Positions 1 through 10,424 of a DNA stretch of 64,000 nucleotides are shown in pieces (position 1 is the first letter of the stretch; every line of letters starts with the position of its first letter). A program made the position numbers and the translations under genes. The DNA comes from Castor canadensis. Lineage: Eukaryota > Chordata > Mammalia > Rodentia > Castoridae. Below the pieces are notes generated by a model. The model worked only from the letters and a program-made list of their open reading frames with translations. It had not been told where the DNA came from and searched no databases. The DNA lies in NCBI RefSeq assembly GCF_047511655.1, contig NC_133395.1, forward strand, positions 68,791,910-68,855,909, read 5' to 3'.

Positions 1-2513
1 TTTATTATTCATATGTGCATACAAGGCTTGGGTCATTTCTCCCCCATGCCCCCACCCCTCCCTTACCACCCACTCCACCCCCTCCCTCTCCCCCCCCACC
101 CCCTCAATACCTGGCAGAAACTATTTTGCCCTTATCTCTAATTTTGTTGAAGAGAGAGTATAAGCAATAATAGGAAGGAACAAGGGTTTTTGCCAGTTGA
201 GATAAGGATAGCTGTACAGGGAGTTGACTCACATTGATTTCCTGTGCATGTGTGTTACTTTCTAGGTTAATTCTTTTTTATCTAACCTTTAATTTAGTTC
301 CTGGTCCCCTTCTCCTATTGGCCTCAGTTGCTTTTAAGGTATCTGCTTTAGTTTCTCTGCATTAAGGGCAACAAATGCTAGCTAATTTTTTAGGTGTCTT
401 ACCTATCCTCACCCCTCCCTTGTGTGCTCTCGCTTTTATCATGTGCTCATAGTCCAATCCCCTTGTTGTGTTTGCCCTTGATCTAATGTCCACATATGAG
501 GGAGAACATACGATTTTTGGTCTTTTGGGCCAGGCTAACCTCACTCAGAATGATGTTCTCCAATTCCATCCATTTACCAGCGAATGATAACATTTTGTTC
601 TTCTTCATGGCTGCATAAAATTCCATTGTGTATAGATACCACATTTTCTTAATCCATTCGTCAGTGGTGGGGCATCTTGACTGTTTCCATACTTGGCTAT
701 TGTGAATAGTGCTGCAATAAACATGGGTGTGCAGGTGCCTCTGGAGTAACCTGTGTCACAGTCTTTTGGGTATATCCCCAAGAGTGGTATTTCTGGATCA
801 AATGGTAGATCAATGTTCAGCTTTTTAAGTAGCCTCCAAATTTTTTTCCAGAGTGGTTGTAGTAGTTTACATTCCCACCAACAGTGTAAGAGGGTTCCTT
901 TTTCCCCGCATCCTCGCCAACACCTGTTGTTGGTGGTGTTGCTAATGATGGCTATTCTAACAGGGGTGAGATGGAATCTTAGTGTGGTTTTAATTTGCAT
1001 TTCCTTTATTGCTAGAGATGATGAGCATTTTTTCATGTGTTTTTTGGCCATTTGAATTTCTTCTTTTGAGAAAGTTCTGTTTAGTTCACTTGCCCATTTC
1101 TTTATTGGTTCATTGGTTTTGGGAGAATTTAGTTTTTTAAGTTCCCTGTATATTCTGGTTACCAGTCCTTTGTCTGATGTATAGTTGGCAAATATTTTCT
1201 CCCACTCTGTGGTTGTTCTCTTTAGTTTAGAGACCATTTCTTTTGATGAGCAGAAACTTTTTAGTTTTATGAGGTCCCATTTATCTATGCTATCTCTTAG
1301 TTGCTGTGCTGCTGGGGTTTCGTTGAGAAAGTTCTTACCTATACCTACTAACTCCAGAGTATTTCCTACTCTTTCCTGTATCAACTTTAGAGTTTGTGGT
1401 CTGATATTAAGATCCTTGATCCATTTTGAGTTAATATTGGTATAGGGTGATATACATGGATCTAGTTTCAGTTTTTTGCAGGCTGCTAACCAGTTTTCCC
1501 AGCAGTTTTTGTTGAAGAGGCTGCTATTTCTCCATTGTATATTTTTAGTACCTTTGTCAAAGACAAGTTGTTTATAATTGTGTGGCTTCATATCTGGGTC
1601 CTCTATTCTGTTCCACTGGTCTTCATGTCTGTTTTTGTGCCGGTACCATGCTGTTTTTATTGTTATTGCTTTGTAATATAGTTTGAAGTCAGGTATCGTG
1701 ATACCTCCAGCATTGTTCTTTTGACTGAGTATTGCCTTGGCTATTCGTGGCCTCTTGTGTTTCCATATAAATTTAACAGCAGATTTTTCAATCTCTTTAA
1801 TGAATGTCATTGGAATTTTGATGGGAATTGCATTAAACATGTAGATTACTTTTGGGAGTATCGACATTTTTACTATGTTGATTCTACCAATCCATGAGCA
1901 TGGAAGATCTCTCCACTTTCTATAGTCTTCCTCAATCTCTTTCTTCAGAAGTGTATAGTTTTCCTTGTAGAGGTCTTTCACATCTTTTGTTAGGTTTACA
2001 CCTGGGTATTTGATTTTTTTTTAGGCTATTGTAAATGGAATTGTTTTCATACATTCTTTTTCAGTTTGCTTATTGTTAGTGTATAGAAATGCTAATGATT
2101 TTTCTATGTTGATTTTATATCCTGCTACCTTACTGTAGCTATTGATGATGTCTAGAAGCTTCTGAATAGAGTTTTTTGGGTCTTTAAGGTATAGGATCAT
2201 GTCATCTGCAAATAGGGATATTTTGACAGTTTCTTTACCTATTTGTATTCCTTTTATTCCTTCTTCTTGCCTAATTGCTCTGGCTAGGAATTCCAGTACT
2301 ATGTTGAATAGGAGTGGAGATAGTGGGCATCCTTGTCTGGTTCCTGATTTTAGAGGGAATGGTTTTAGTTTTTCTCCATTAAGTATAATGCTGGCTGTAG
2401 GTTTGTCATATATAGCTTTTATAATGTTGAGGTACTTTCCTTCTATTCCTAGTTTTCTTAGAGCTTTTATCATGAAATGATGTTGGATCTTATCAAAGGC
2501 TTTTTCTGCATCT
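1..2513 (-). mobile_element. 5'-truncated LINE-1, 3' half (copy A)
   Basis: Read on the minus strand, this is the last part of ORF2, the 3' UTR and the A-rich end of a young rodent L1. The plus strand begins at the reverse complement of the tail (TTTATTATTCATATG). It then shows a C-rich tract at about 45-110, which is the G-rich tract of the L1 3' UTR. Homology to the other L1 copies in the window stops abruptly at about 2513, inside the reverse transcriptase region, so the copy is 5'-truncated. The 3' target duplication lies outside the window and cannot be tested. Confidence 0.95.
483..2513 (-). pseudogene. L1 ORF2 remnant (RT to C-terminus), one stop and one frameshift
   Basis: L1 ORF2 encodes the endonuclease/reverse transcriptase that drives L1 retrotransposition. 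This copy starts just upstream of the fingers/palm, keeps the FADDMIL catalytic motif (plus-strand 2195-2215), and runs to the usual ICGH end followed by a stop at 483-485. Two lesions are visible. A TCA codon has become TAA at 2021-2023 (GCC TAA AAA), with the frame open on both sides. A one-base loss near 690 shifts the final 70 or so codons. The same TAA occurs in the L1 fragment at 16697-18672. Non-functional. Confidence 0.93.
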
Positions 2514-2589
2514 GTTAATATTTGTTTGTTTAAGGTAGCTATACATGGTGTTTCATTATAAGATTTCCATATGTATATATTATACATAC

Positions 2590-2787
2590 ATAAATGCTTG
2601 TACATAAAGTGCTTTGTATTAGATACACTAATGGGAAAATTCACTCTTAGATGCTATTTTAGCTTGGGCTGCTATATCAAAATACTGTAGACTGGGAGCT
2701 TAATGAGAAATTTATCTTCTCACAGTTCTGGAACCTGGATCAAGGTGATGGCAGGGTCATTTCTCTTTGCCTGGCTACAAACAGGTA
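2590..2787 (-). repeat. Left arm of inverted repeat (MLT1-like LTR end plus flank)
   Basis: The reverse complement of this stretch closely matches 4370-4556, including the MaLR-type LTR end (AACTGTGAGAAGATAAATTTC) and about 60 bases beyond the usual LTR end. Because homology continues past the LTR, an inverted duplication of a segment, or two LTRs that each keep adjoining internal sequence, is more likely than two unrelated solo LTRs. The left arm stops at a short TATC run. Confidence 0.75.
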
Positions 2788-2817
2788 TCTATCTATCTAT
2801 TATAATCTGAATTGGTT

Positions 2818-3345
2818 CATCCCCTGTATTTTTTTCCTTTCTACCTTAGTCCCTTTCATATGGTGTTTTCAACAGGTTTAAAAATTCTGTATTCATTCTT
2901 GTATAAAAAGTACTTCAACCATATTTACTCTCTTGACTTCCTTCCTTTACCCTCCCTCTCTTGTTAGGGATGTCCTTTTAGTGTGAGCTTTTTTTAAAAA
3001 TAATATTGCTTGTATTTGTATTGTGTCTATATTCCACATATGAGAGAAAGCATTGACTTTCTGAACCTGACCAACTTCACATAAGATGACGTTCTCCAGT
3101 TCCATCCATTTACCTGCAAATGACAAAATTTCATTCTTACTTATGGCTGAATAAAATTCCATTTATATAAATAACACATTTTCTTAATCCATTCTTCAGT
3201 TGTGGGATACCTTGGCTGTTTCCATAGCTTGACTATTATGAATAATGCTGCAATAAACATGGGTGTACAGGTACTTATATTGTAACCTGACTTATATTCC
3301 TTTGGTTATATCCATCCTTTGGTATTGCTAGATCATATGGCAGCA
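2818..3345 (-). mobile_element. Older L1 3' fragment
   Basis: On the minus strand this resembles the ORF2 C-terminus and start of the 3' UTR seen in the younger L1s (CATATGAGAGAAAGCATT on the plus strand, then the Met-Glu-Phe-Tyr region at 3130-3165, then TGCAATAAACATGGGTGTACAGG near 3250). It carries many substitutions and indels. A 71-codon frame at 2947-3162 is only a surviving piece of ORF2, not a gene. Confidence 0.8.
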
Positions 3346-4170
3346 AAAGCAAAATAATTAAATATATCTTGATTAGTCTTTGATGGAGTTAGAATAAAAG
3401 CTATTTATATGAGTATGTAAGTGTTTATAATTTAAAATTTATAATTTTTATAGAAAAATTTCCAAAGCAATAACTTTCAGAAGTCAACTCATTTATACCA
3501 GTGACTGGTAGTTACTTCAGAGCATTAAATAAATGCCAAGTGAACAGAGGTATGCTTTCACCCCTAAATACTTTCTTATCTTCTTAAATGTGGAATTACT
3601 TATTAAAGAAATAATAAAGATTTACCAATAGACTTTGAGATAGTCTATTTTCCCTTTTATGAAGGAATAAATGTTCATCTTTATTTTTGCAGGTTGATAA
3701 AAACAGACCAGCCTCCCTCCCTGAGCTCTTGATCTCCATTGCCTGGGAACAAATTATGAAAGCTTCAGGTAAGGTCAAAAACAAGCTGTGCTGTGCTTAT
3801 CAAATAGCTCCAGGCTCTGCAAATACCTTCTCTGCTACGAACACAAAGGCATGTTCATTATATATCAATTTTTGTCAGCCTAATTTGCTTCCAAAGCTAT
3901 CAAAAGTAGAAATGACTGTCATTAACTTCATCTTCAAATGGGAAAGAAAGACACTGTTAGCAAGGTCCTACATTCATTTTGTAGCAATGCTCTGACATTC
4001 CTATCTCATGTGACCAAAGTCTGTGGCCCTCATTCTTCCTCTAGACCCTGCTCTTTTCAAATGTCAAAATAAGTTTGGTGCCTGCTACTGCCTCTACTAA
4101 AAATCAGTTGGATTATAAGACATTAACAAGCATTTTGGTCCTTGTTAAGCAAACGAAAGTTCTTAGCCCT
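3346..4170. other. Unassigned single-copy-like DNA
   Basis: No recognisable repeat or gene. A 102-codon plus-strand frame at 3687-3995 has no family I recognise and no compelling splice structure. It contains AGGTAAGG at 3768, which resembles a splice donor but is unsupported. Confidence 0.4.
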
Positions 4171-4171
4171 A

Positions 4172-4508
4172 TGCTATGGACTGAATTTTGTCCTTTCAAA
4201 ACTCTTGTAAAGCTCTGATTCCCCAATGTGTTTGGAGATGGGGCATTTGGGAAAAATTAGGTTTGGATGATGTCACAAGAATGGGGCTCATGTGATAGAA
4301 TTTGTGCCCTTATAAGAAGAGGGAAGAAGCACCAGGGCTCTTCTGCCATGTGAGGACTCAATGGGAAGTTGCCTGTCTGTTGCCAGGTAAGGAGAAACGA
4401 CCATACTGTTACCTTGATCCAGGTTCCAGAACTGTGAGAAGATAAATTTCTCTTGTTAAGCCCCCAGTCTATGGTATTTTGATACAGCAGCCCAAACTAA
4501 GATAGCAT
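4172..4508 (+). mobile_element. MLT1-like (ERVL-MaLR) LTR
   Basis: The order of motifs fits a MaLR LTR. There is a GGACTGAATTTTGTCC-like start, TTTGGAGATGGGGCATTTGGG, CCCTTATAAGAAGAGG (TATA region), GCCATGTGAGGACTC, then GAACTGTGAGAAGATAAATTTC and GGTATTTTGATACAGCAGCCC at the 3' end. These are old placental-mammal solo LTRs. Divergence is high, so the boundaries are approximate. Confidence 0.8.
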
Positions 4509-4556
4509 CTAAGACCGAATTTTCCCCTTAATGTATCTAATACGAAGCATTTAATG
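4370..4556 (+). repeat. Right arm of inverted repeat
   Basis: This matches the reverse complement of 2590-2787, with a spacer of about 1.6 kb. It overlaps the 3' half of the MLT1-like LTR and extends to about 4556, beyond the LTR end. Confidence 0.75.
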
Positions 4557-4890
4557 TACAAAACTATATTCCTATACAGGGCACTAGTTTTCTATGACAA
4601 ATGACTTGTCATCCAGTTTAGGGCTTGAGAGAAAGGATGATAAAATTGGATGCAAGCCAAGCCTCCAGGGGTCAAGTGACTACCTGAAATTATATCAACA
4701 TTGTATAAAAGTGCATTTTTGCAGAAGAGGGACCAGAGCTTCACTAGATTCTTGTTTTGGTACAAAACCTTAACCACTAGAGCTCCCATTTCTCTTGTCT
4801 GACTTTTCGTTTTCCTCATTGATTTGACATCTAATTGAAAGCATCACCTTTAGGAACAGAAATACAGAGGTTGAGAACATGGCTTTTTTT
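4557..4890. other. Unassigned DNA
   Basis: Nothing recognisable. The 75-codon minus-strand frame at 4592-4819 shows no domain. Confidence 0.4.
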
Positions 4891-4899
4891 TTTCTTTGG

Positions 4900-5410
4900 C
4901 ATCACTTAATGGTTATGTAATTAGGGCAAGTTTCTTAATTTCTTTATCACAGTTTCTTCATGCTATGGTTTAAATTGTGTCCCCTAAAGGTCTATGTGTT
5001 AAAGGCATGGTCCCCAGCATGGTGCTATTGGGAGGTGGTGGACCCTTTGGGAGGTGGAGTCTAGTGGGAATTCCTTAGGTTATTAGTGGTGTGCCTTGAA
5101 GGGGTTATGAGGCCCTAGACTATTCCTCTCTTTTTGCTTCCTGGCTGTGAGGTGAGTGGTTTTGCCCCATCATGTGCTCCCCACCGTTGCTATGTGGTAT
5201 ACCCACTAGAGATCTAAAAGCAGTGGGTCTACATGATCATAGACTGGGTTCTCTAAAACCATGAGGCAAAACAAACCATTTCTCTTTATTCCCTCAAGTA
5301 TTTTAGTCGTAGTGATGGAAAGTTGACTAATGTGCCTCACCTCTTAAAAGAGGTGATAACTAATTCCCACTCACTGGGCAGGTGGGGAGTTCAATGAGAT
5401 GCAACAGTGG
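4900..5410 (-). repeat. MIR-like SINE split by a MaLR LTR
   Basis: The left part (4900-4960: GGGCAAGTTTCTTAATTTC, CAGTTTCTTC) and the right part (5335-5410: CCTCACCTCTTAAAAGAGG, GTTCAATGAGATG) read as consecutive segments of a MIR element once the LTR at 4961-5334 is removed. MIR is an ancient tRNA-derived SINE. As written on the plus strand the order resembles the CAGTTTCCTCATCTGTAAA core, so orientation is assigned with low certainty. Confidence 0.55.
4961..5334 (+). mobile_element. Rodent MaLR solo LTR (MT/ORR1-type)
   Basis: It starts TGCTATGGTTTAAATTGTG and contains CATGGTCCCCAGCATGGTG and GGGAGGTGGAGTC. The end is the typical AAACCATTTCTCTTTATTCC (polyadenylation area) followed by GTCGTAGTGATGGAAAGTTGA. 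It is inserted in a MIR-like element. The flanking 5 bases, CTTCA and CCTCA, could be a decayed target duplication. Confidence 0.8.
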
Positions 5411-5590
5411 CTCTGAAATTTGGGTAGCATCAGATTCCCCTGAGGCTTATAAAAAGAGATTACCAGGTTCTCCCCATTTCCCCATGGGTCCTGAAGATTT
5501 GCAAGTCTAATGAGTTCTCAAGCTACATGATATTGATGTTACTGGTCCAAGCATTACACTTGGAAAACTACAGTTTTCCTTCTAAACTGC
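5405..5590 (+). mobile_element. MER5-like nonautonomous hAT DNA transposon relic
   Basis: The order CAGTGGCTCTGAAATTTGGG, CATCAGATTCCCCTGAGG, GATTTGCAAGTCTAATGAG, TACTGGTCC and a final TTGGAAAACTACAG follows the MER5/Charlie layout, with near-palindromic ends. Ancient and degenerate. Confidence 0.7.
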
Positions 5591-5800
5591 TCACTGACAC
5601 CTGGCCATGGTGACTCAATGGTCTCTTTACCTATCACCTTGCTCACCCTGGGAAATCCCACTCTATTGTGCAAACTTCATCTTAGTATCCAGAACCTGAA
5701 GACCCAACAGTTTCAAAGGAACACTGACTAGTAGAAATATACCATGTGGCGCATGTCATTTAAAATTTTCTAGTAGCCACATTAAAAAAAAGAAGCAGGT

Positions 5801-5895
5801 AGGGCTAGCAGAGTGGCTCAAATGGTAGAGCTCCTGCCTAGCAAGTGTGAGGCCCTGAGTTCAAACCCCAATATAACAACAACAAAAAAAAAAAC
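5801..5895 (+). mobile_element. tRNA/ID-like monomer SINE
   Basis: It begins GGGCTAGCAGAGTGGCTCAA (box A), then GCCTAGCAAGTGTGAGGCCC, GAGTTCAAACCCC (box B), and ends in an A-rich tail. This is the right-hand monomer of the rodent SINEs seen elsewhere in the window. Confidence 0.9.
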
Positions 5896-6535
5896 CCAAA
5901 AACCAGGTTAACTATTTTAGTAACATGCTATTTAATCCAATATGTCATCATATGATAGGCTATTATCATATGTGTTAACATAAAATCAATATAAAATTAT
6001 TAATGAAATATTTTGTTGTTTTGACTAAGGCTTGGAAGGTGGTGTGTATTTTGCATTTCTAGTACATCTCAATCCAGACCAGCCTCATTTCAGGTGCTTT
6101 AGATTTGCATGTGGCTAGAGGCTGCTATGTTGAATAATCTGGTTTTAGTGTATTTGTGGGTGGGAAAAAAACCCCATAGTGTATTGCTTAGAGTAAGAAA
6201 GTCCCTAGGAAGAGCTTGGTTCTTTATGTTGCATACATTTCTGTCACAGGGGTGGCATAATCTCTGGAAAGGCCAGGTGTCCTTTTGTGAAAAAATTGAA
6301 GGCCTGGCCCTAGGATATTTTAATAGAAAGTTGCACATTTCACCGCACCAAGACAGCATCCATAGATATCGATCATGATGCCCCTAAAATATTCACATTT
6401 TGAAAATTAGGCTTTTCTTCCATGAATTTGAACTTATAACATATCCATTGATTCTGATACTACAGTCAGGCTGAGCAGTGGTGAACTGGCTGCTTTTAAT
6501 TCTTCTGAGTCTGAAAGACCACTTTTAAAACAATA
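5896..6535. other. Unassigned DNA
   Basis: No repeat or gene recognised. Two overlapping frames of 86-89 codons at 6099-6378, on opposite strands, have no recognisable protein family and are probably chance. Confidence 0.4.
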
Positions 6536-6539
6536 GGAT

Positions 6540-6955
6540 ATATTCATTGTACAGGGGGGATTCATCATGACAATTCTGAATAGGCTTACATTGTACATTG
6601 GTTAGATGACCCCATCTCCCCTTCCATCCCCTCCTGCCCCACTTGAAGCAATTTCAAGACATTTCATTGTTCTGTTTCATATAGGTCTATGAAGTTTGTC
6701 AACCATATTCCCTCATCTTCATCTCTTCCGTTCACCATTTCCCCTTCCACAAATATCCCCCCTACACACTGTACTTATTTTATAGTCCTGTCTTTCTTAT
6801 TAATATCTAAGTTGACATTCAAAGGGATTTTCAGTGTATCCCCGCTGTGAGTGTACTTTACTTTGGACAGTTCAACCACTTCCATTACTTTCCCTTACTC
6901 CTTACTCCCCACCCCCATTTTTCAATAGCTTTCAATACATATTCTGACTACTTTG
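6540..6955 (-). repeat. Possible old L1 3' UTR-like sequence
   Basis: The plus strand is rich in CCCC tracts (CCCCATCTCCCCTTCCATCC near 6609) followed by TTCATATAGGTCTATGAAG. This resembles the reverse complement of an older L1 3' end. It is a compositional resemblance only; a repeat-library search would decide. Confidence 0.3.
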
Positions 6956-7720
6956 AATAAAAATCTCCAAATTGCCACATAAGTAAATTAGAGCCACCAT
7001 CTTCCAATTTGGCTTCTCCTAGACAGTACCTTCTGATGCCCAGGAAGACTCCACAGCCCAGAGACCCCCCCACAAGCAGATGTGATAGAGTTCTTCATTA
7101 ATGAAAACATTTTGCCTAAATTTGTTTTCTAGTCAGACCACGCCACAACTTCTTTGAGCCAATTATTCTAATTTCTGCACAAGTAGTTCTTAACTCATGC
7201 TACGTTATCTCTGTAAACATCTCAAGTTGAAAAATCATTTAAATTTTGCCTCTGGAGGAGAATGTTTTAGATTCATGACAGAATAATTGTACTTTGTAAA
7301 TTTTTCAGTCACATGGAAATTCATTTTGGAGATGTAATTCTGTTTCATGGATGTAATGTCAGGTGTTTTGATTTGCTATGGAATCACCATGCTGTGTCTT
7401 TAGCTGAGAATAAGTCATGGTATGTGATGTGCCTCTGCCTTTTTCTACTTGAACCTCTAACCACATCTAGGCATTTTCAGGTGCATGGATTATCAGGGAA
7501 GGATAATTTTAGGTCAAACCATGTGAAATTGCTGTTTGTAGGTCAACAGTCGTTGAATAGTGACAATTTTATACATATAATCATAACTAGAGAGGGCGGT
7601 ATTTTTCCTTTCTGTTCATTTTCCTTGCCATTTAAAGCTGAATAGTAAGGAAAAAATTGAAAACCATGAATTTCACATTTTTGCTAGTTCCAGTGGAAAG
7701 GAAACAGAGCAGAATGGCTT
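6956..7720. other. Unassigned DNA
   Basis: No repeat or gene recognised. A 110-codon frame at 7313-7645 has no domain I can name. Confidence 0.4.
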
Positions 7721-7721
7721 A

Positions 7722-7830
7722 GAACTGTGGATGTCAGTCTTGACTACCATTAAAATCACCTGTGTGGCCAACACACTCTATGATAACCCCCAGTGATTCA
7801 CACACAGTGGAATATGGAAAAGGTAATGAA
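7722..7830 (+). repeat. Possible MER5-like fragment
   Basis: AGAACTGTGGATGTCAGTCT, TAAAATCACCTGTGTGG and CCCAGTGATTCACA keep the spacing of a MER5-type hAT relic, but the match is weak. Confidence 0.35.
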
Positions 7831-8195
7831 TGTCACTCCCTTGATAAAGTTGCCTTTTAAAGCAAAGTGAGAGGAATCATTCCTGTGATTACAGTATGTT
7901 GTACAAGGCTCCATCTTAACAGATGAGCAGGGATGCCTCCTGTTGCCTTGAAGAAGTAAGCTGCCATATTGTGAGAGGACCTATTGGGCAGAGTAAAAAG
8001 GAACTGTTGGCAGTGTCCAGTGGTGCCTGAGCAGCAAGGAAATGGAGACCTTTGTTCCTAAGGAAGCTTAGATAAAGATCTTTTCCCTGTTAGTCGCTAA
8101 TGAGACCATAGCTCCAGGTGACACCTGAATCACAGCCCTATTCAGATTCCTGTTAGGCTGTGTCCAGATTCCTGACCTACAAAATCTGTTAGAAT

Positions 8196-8357
8196 GCTGG
8201 GTATAGTGGCTGAAGCCTGAAATCCTAGCTATTTGGGAGGCTGAGATCAGGAAGAACATGGTTCCTGGTCAGACTAGGCAAAAATTTCACCTCATCTCTA
8301 TGGAATACCCTGGGCATGGTAGTGTGTGTCTGTCATTCCAGATTTAAAGGAAAGCAT
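8196..8357 (+). mobile_element. Composite SINE, 5' part (7SL-derived), interrupted
   Basis: GCTGGGTATAGTGGCTGAAG, AATCCTAGCTATTTGGGAGG and GGGCATGGTAGTGTGTGTC are B1/Alu-like 7SL-derived monomers. The element stops at 8357 where the provirus begins and resumes at 11565. After removing the provirus and one AGCAT copy, it reads as one 7SL-type dimer plus ID-like monomer SINE with an A tail. Confidence 0.88.
8353..8357. repeat. Target site duplication of provirus 1, left
   Basis: AGCAT immediately precedes the TGT of the 5' LTR. The identical AGCAT at 11560-11564 follows the CA end of the 3' LTR. Confidence 0.85.
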
Positions 8358-8739
8358 TGTTAGGTCCCTGGCATTCTTGGGGTGGGCAGAGAGTCCTGAG
8401 GCTAACACCAAAATCAGATCCCCAATTTATGACTGCTTGCAAAACTCCCCTGATTGTTTCCCTGCTTGCAAAGCTGCAGGAATTTCCCACTTCTCAACTA
8501 GTTATGTACGTCGACCTGTTCTACCTGATGATCACAGATAAACAGAGGCCAGTGGCCCAGCTGTTCTCTGGGAGGAACACCCTCCTTCCCCTGTGGTGTG
8601 GTCCTTCCTATAAAGCCCACTACCCATTCCAGCTGAGTTGCTGCACTCAGAACCTGAGAGAGTCAACCCGGCAGTCTGGCCTCCAATAAATCTTTCTTTT
8701 TCTACACATGGCGTGGTCTTTGTTTGGCAGTTCCTTACA
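8358..8739 (+). repeat. 5' LTR of provirus 1
   Basis: It starts TGTTAGGTCC and ends TTCCTTACA. A TATAAA box lies at 8609-8614 and an AATAAA signal at 8685-8690, giving a normal U3-R-U5 layout. The matching 3' LTR is at 11182-11559. Confidence 0.95.
8609..8614 (+). promoter_or_regulatory. TATA box in 5' LTR U3
   Basis: TATAAA within CCTATAAAGCCC, conserved in both LTRs (second copy at 11429-11434). It lies about 70 bases upstream of the AATAAA signal, as expected for a short-R gamma-type LTR. Confidence 0.7.
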
Positions 8740-8741
8740 TC

Positions 8742-8759
8742 TGGTGCCGAAACCCGGGA
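8742..8759 (+). promoter_or_regulatory. Primer binding site, tRNA-Phe type
   Basis: TGGTGCCGAAACCCGGGA lies 2 bases after the 5' LTR. It is complementary to the 3' end of mammalian tRNA-Phe (GGGTTTCGGCACCA) over 18 bases. This is where minus-strand synthesis would have been primed. Confidence 0.88.
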
Positions 8760-8916
8760 GAGGTTAACAGGATGCCCCTGCCCTGGGCTGGTCCCTTGCC
8801 TTCTCCGCTCCCTCAGGATCCTTGGTCTCCAACACAATATAAAACCTAAGTGACTTATTTATTACTGCAATACCGTTTGGCCTCAGTGCAAGCTAGACAA
8901 TCAACCCCAATGGCCT

Positions 8917-10424
8917 GAAAATGGTACTTTTGATTTCCATACACTTATAGATCTTGACAATTTCTGCCATTGCAATGGCAAGTAGTCTGAAATTCCATAT
9001 GTCCAAGCTTTTGTTTCTCTCCACTCTCGACACCCCCTGCTCCAATCCTGTAATGCTGTTCAAATCCTCCTTGCCAGTGACAAACCCCCTCAAAATTCAA
9101 AACTCTTCCTGACCCTTCTCCTGAAGATTCTTCCCTTACTTGTGACCTCACGGGCTCTGTCTGCTTGCCTCCCAGCTCCTCTTCCTGCCAGTCCTCTACA
9201 TCGATCTCTTCTCCCACCCCATCCTCCTTTGGCTCAAACCCCCCTTCTTCAACCCCTGCTAGCTCTCCGAAACATCCACCACCATATTCCCCTTCCACAG
9301 TAGTCACTATTGACCCTGAGCCATCGGCCCCTCAGGGAGCAACACTGCCAACCTTGACCTCAGCCCCTGCACCCTCACCCTTCTCCTCCCCACACACGTC
9401 CCATACCCGCTCCCATCCCTCCTCCCAAACATGCCCAGCCCATCTCTACCCACTCCCGGAGGTGGCAGGAGCTGACAGCATTATCAGAGTCCATGTGCCC
9501 TTTTCCATGACTGACCTCTTTCAAATCAAAAAGAGTCTTGGCTCCTTTTCTAATGACTCAGCCTCCTATATTAAAGAATTTAAATACCTAACCCAAGCAT
9601 ATGATATGACTTGGCATGATATATATGTTATTCTTTCCTCCACTTTAACTTCAGATGAAAAGGAAAGAGTTTGGTTGGCAGCCCAGGCACATGCTGATGA
9701 CGTTCACCACACAGATCTCACTCTTCTGGTGGGATCTATGGCTGTGCCATGTGAAGACCCACATTGGGACTATTAAGACCCCGCCATGCTAGCCACATGG
9801 AATTATATGCTCACTTGCCTCCTTGCAGGGCTACAGACTGCTTCCCATAGGGCAGTCAATTTTGGCAAACTTAGAGAAAGTATCCAATGCCCAATTGAAA
9901 ACTCCTCTGACTTCTTAGGGCACCTTACTGAAGCCTTAATCTGCTATACTAAGCTAGACCCATCATCCAAGGATGGAATAAATATTCTCAACTCTCATTT
10001 TATTTCCCAATCCTTCCCTGATATTCAAAGAAAACTTAAACAAGTGGAGGAGGGTCTCCCAGACCCCCCAGGGAGATCTAGTGAAAATGGCATTTAATAT
10101 GTTTAATAACTGAGCTGAGGCCTGAAAGCAGCAAAAGGCCAGTTCTTGGCGGCTGCCCTGAGCACACGTCCTCTGACTACGAGATGGGCCAGACAACAGC
10201 ACGTGCCTCCAGGGGTCTGCTTCAAATGCAACCAGATGGAACACTGGGCAAAAGGCTGCCCCTCACCTCACCTGCCACCAGGACCCTGTCCACAATGTGG
10301 CCAAAATGGACACTGGAAGATCGACTGCCCCTCTTTGTCTCTTCAAAGTAGGTCAGTCTCCCATTCCCGCTCTCAACACAGTGAAGTTCTCTCGGACCTC
10401 TTGGGCCTGATGACAGAAGACTGA
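8917..10424 (+). pseudogene. Retroviral gag remnant (provirus 1)
   Basis: Gag is the capsid precursor. Three parts are visible. A matrix-like segment from about 8917 contains an in-frame TAG near 8983 (in the motif NGK-stop-SEIPY). A proline/serine-rich segment at about 9165-9450 lies in a different frame. A capsid segment at about 9500-10097 has the motifs YIKEFKYL, WNYMLT and PDIQRKL. Nucleocapsid follows with two CCHC zinc knuckles, CFKCNQMEHWAKGC (from about 10221) and CPQCGQNGHWKIDC (from about 10288). Breaks are a frame change between about 9090 and 9165, a TAA at 9774-9776, and several stops and a frame change between 10095 and 10150. It cannot encode a full product. Confidence 0.9.

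Noticed and set aside
2199..2480. A 93-codon antisense frame over the L1 reverse transcriptase, present nearly unchanged in three copies (also 17777-18058 and 22507-22788)
   Set aside because: It lies exactly opposite the conserved RT coding stretch, so its preservation is explained by L1 copy similarity; it has no independent start context or domain.
5801..5895. tRNA gene candidate from box A and box B motifs
   Set aside because: The flanks, A tail and multiple similar copies show a tRNA-derived SINE without a cloverleaf 3' half.
9165..10097. Long gag frames as a possible domesticated retroviral gene
   Set aside because: Internal stop at 9774-9776, several stops near 10095-10150 and a frame change before 9165 remove any full-length product; no sign of selection.
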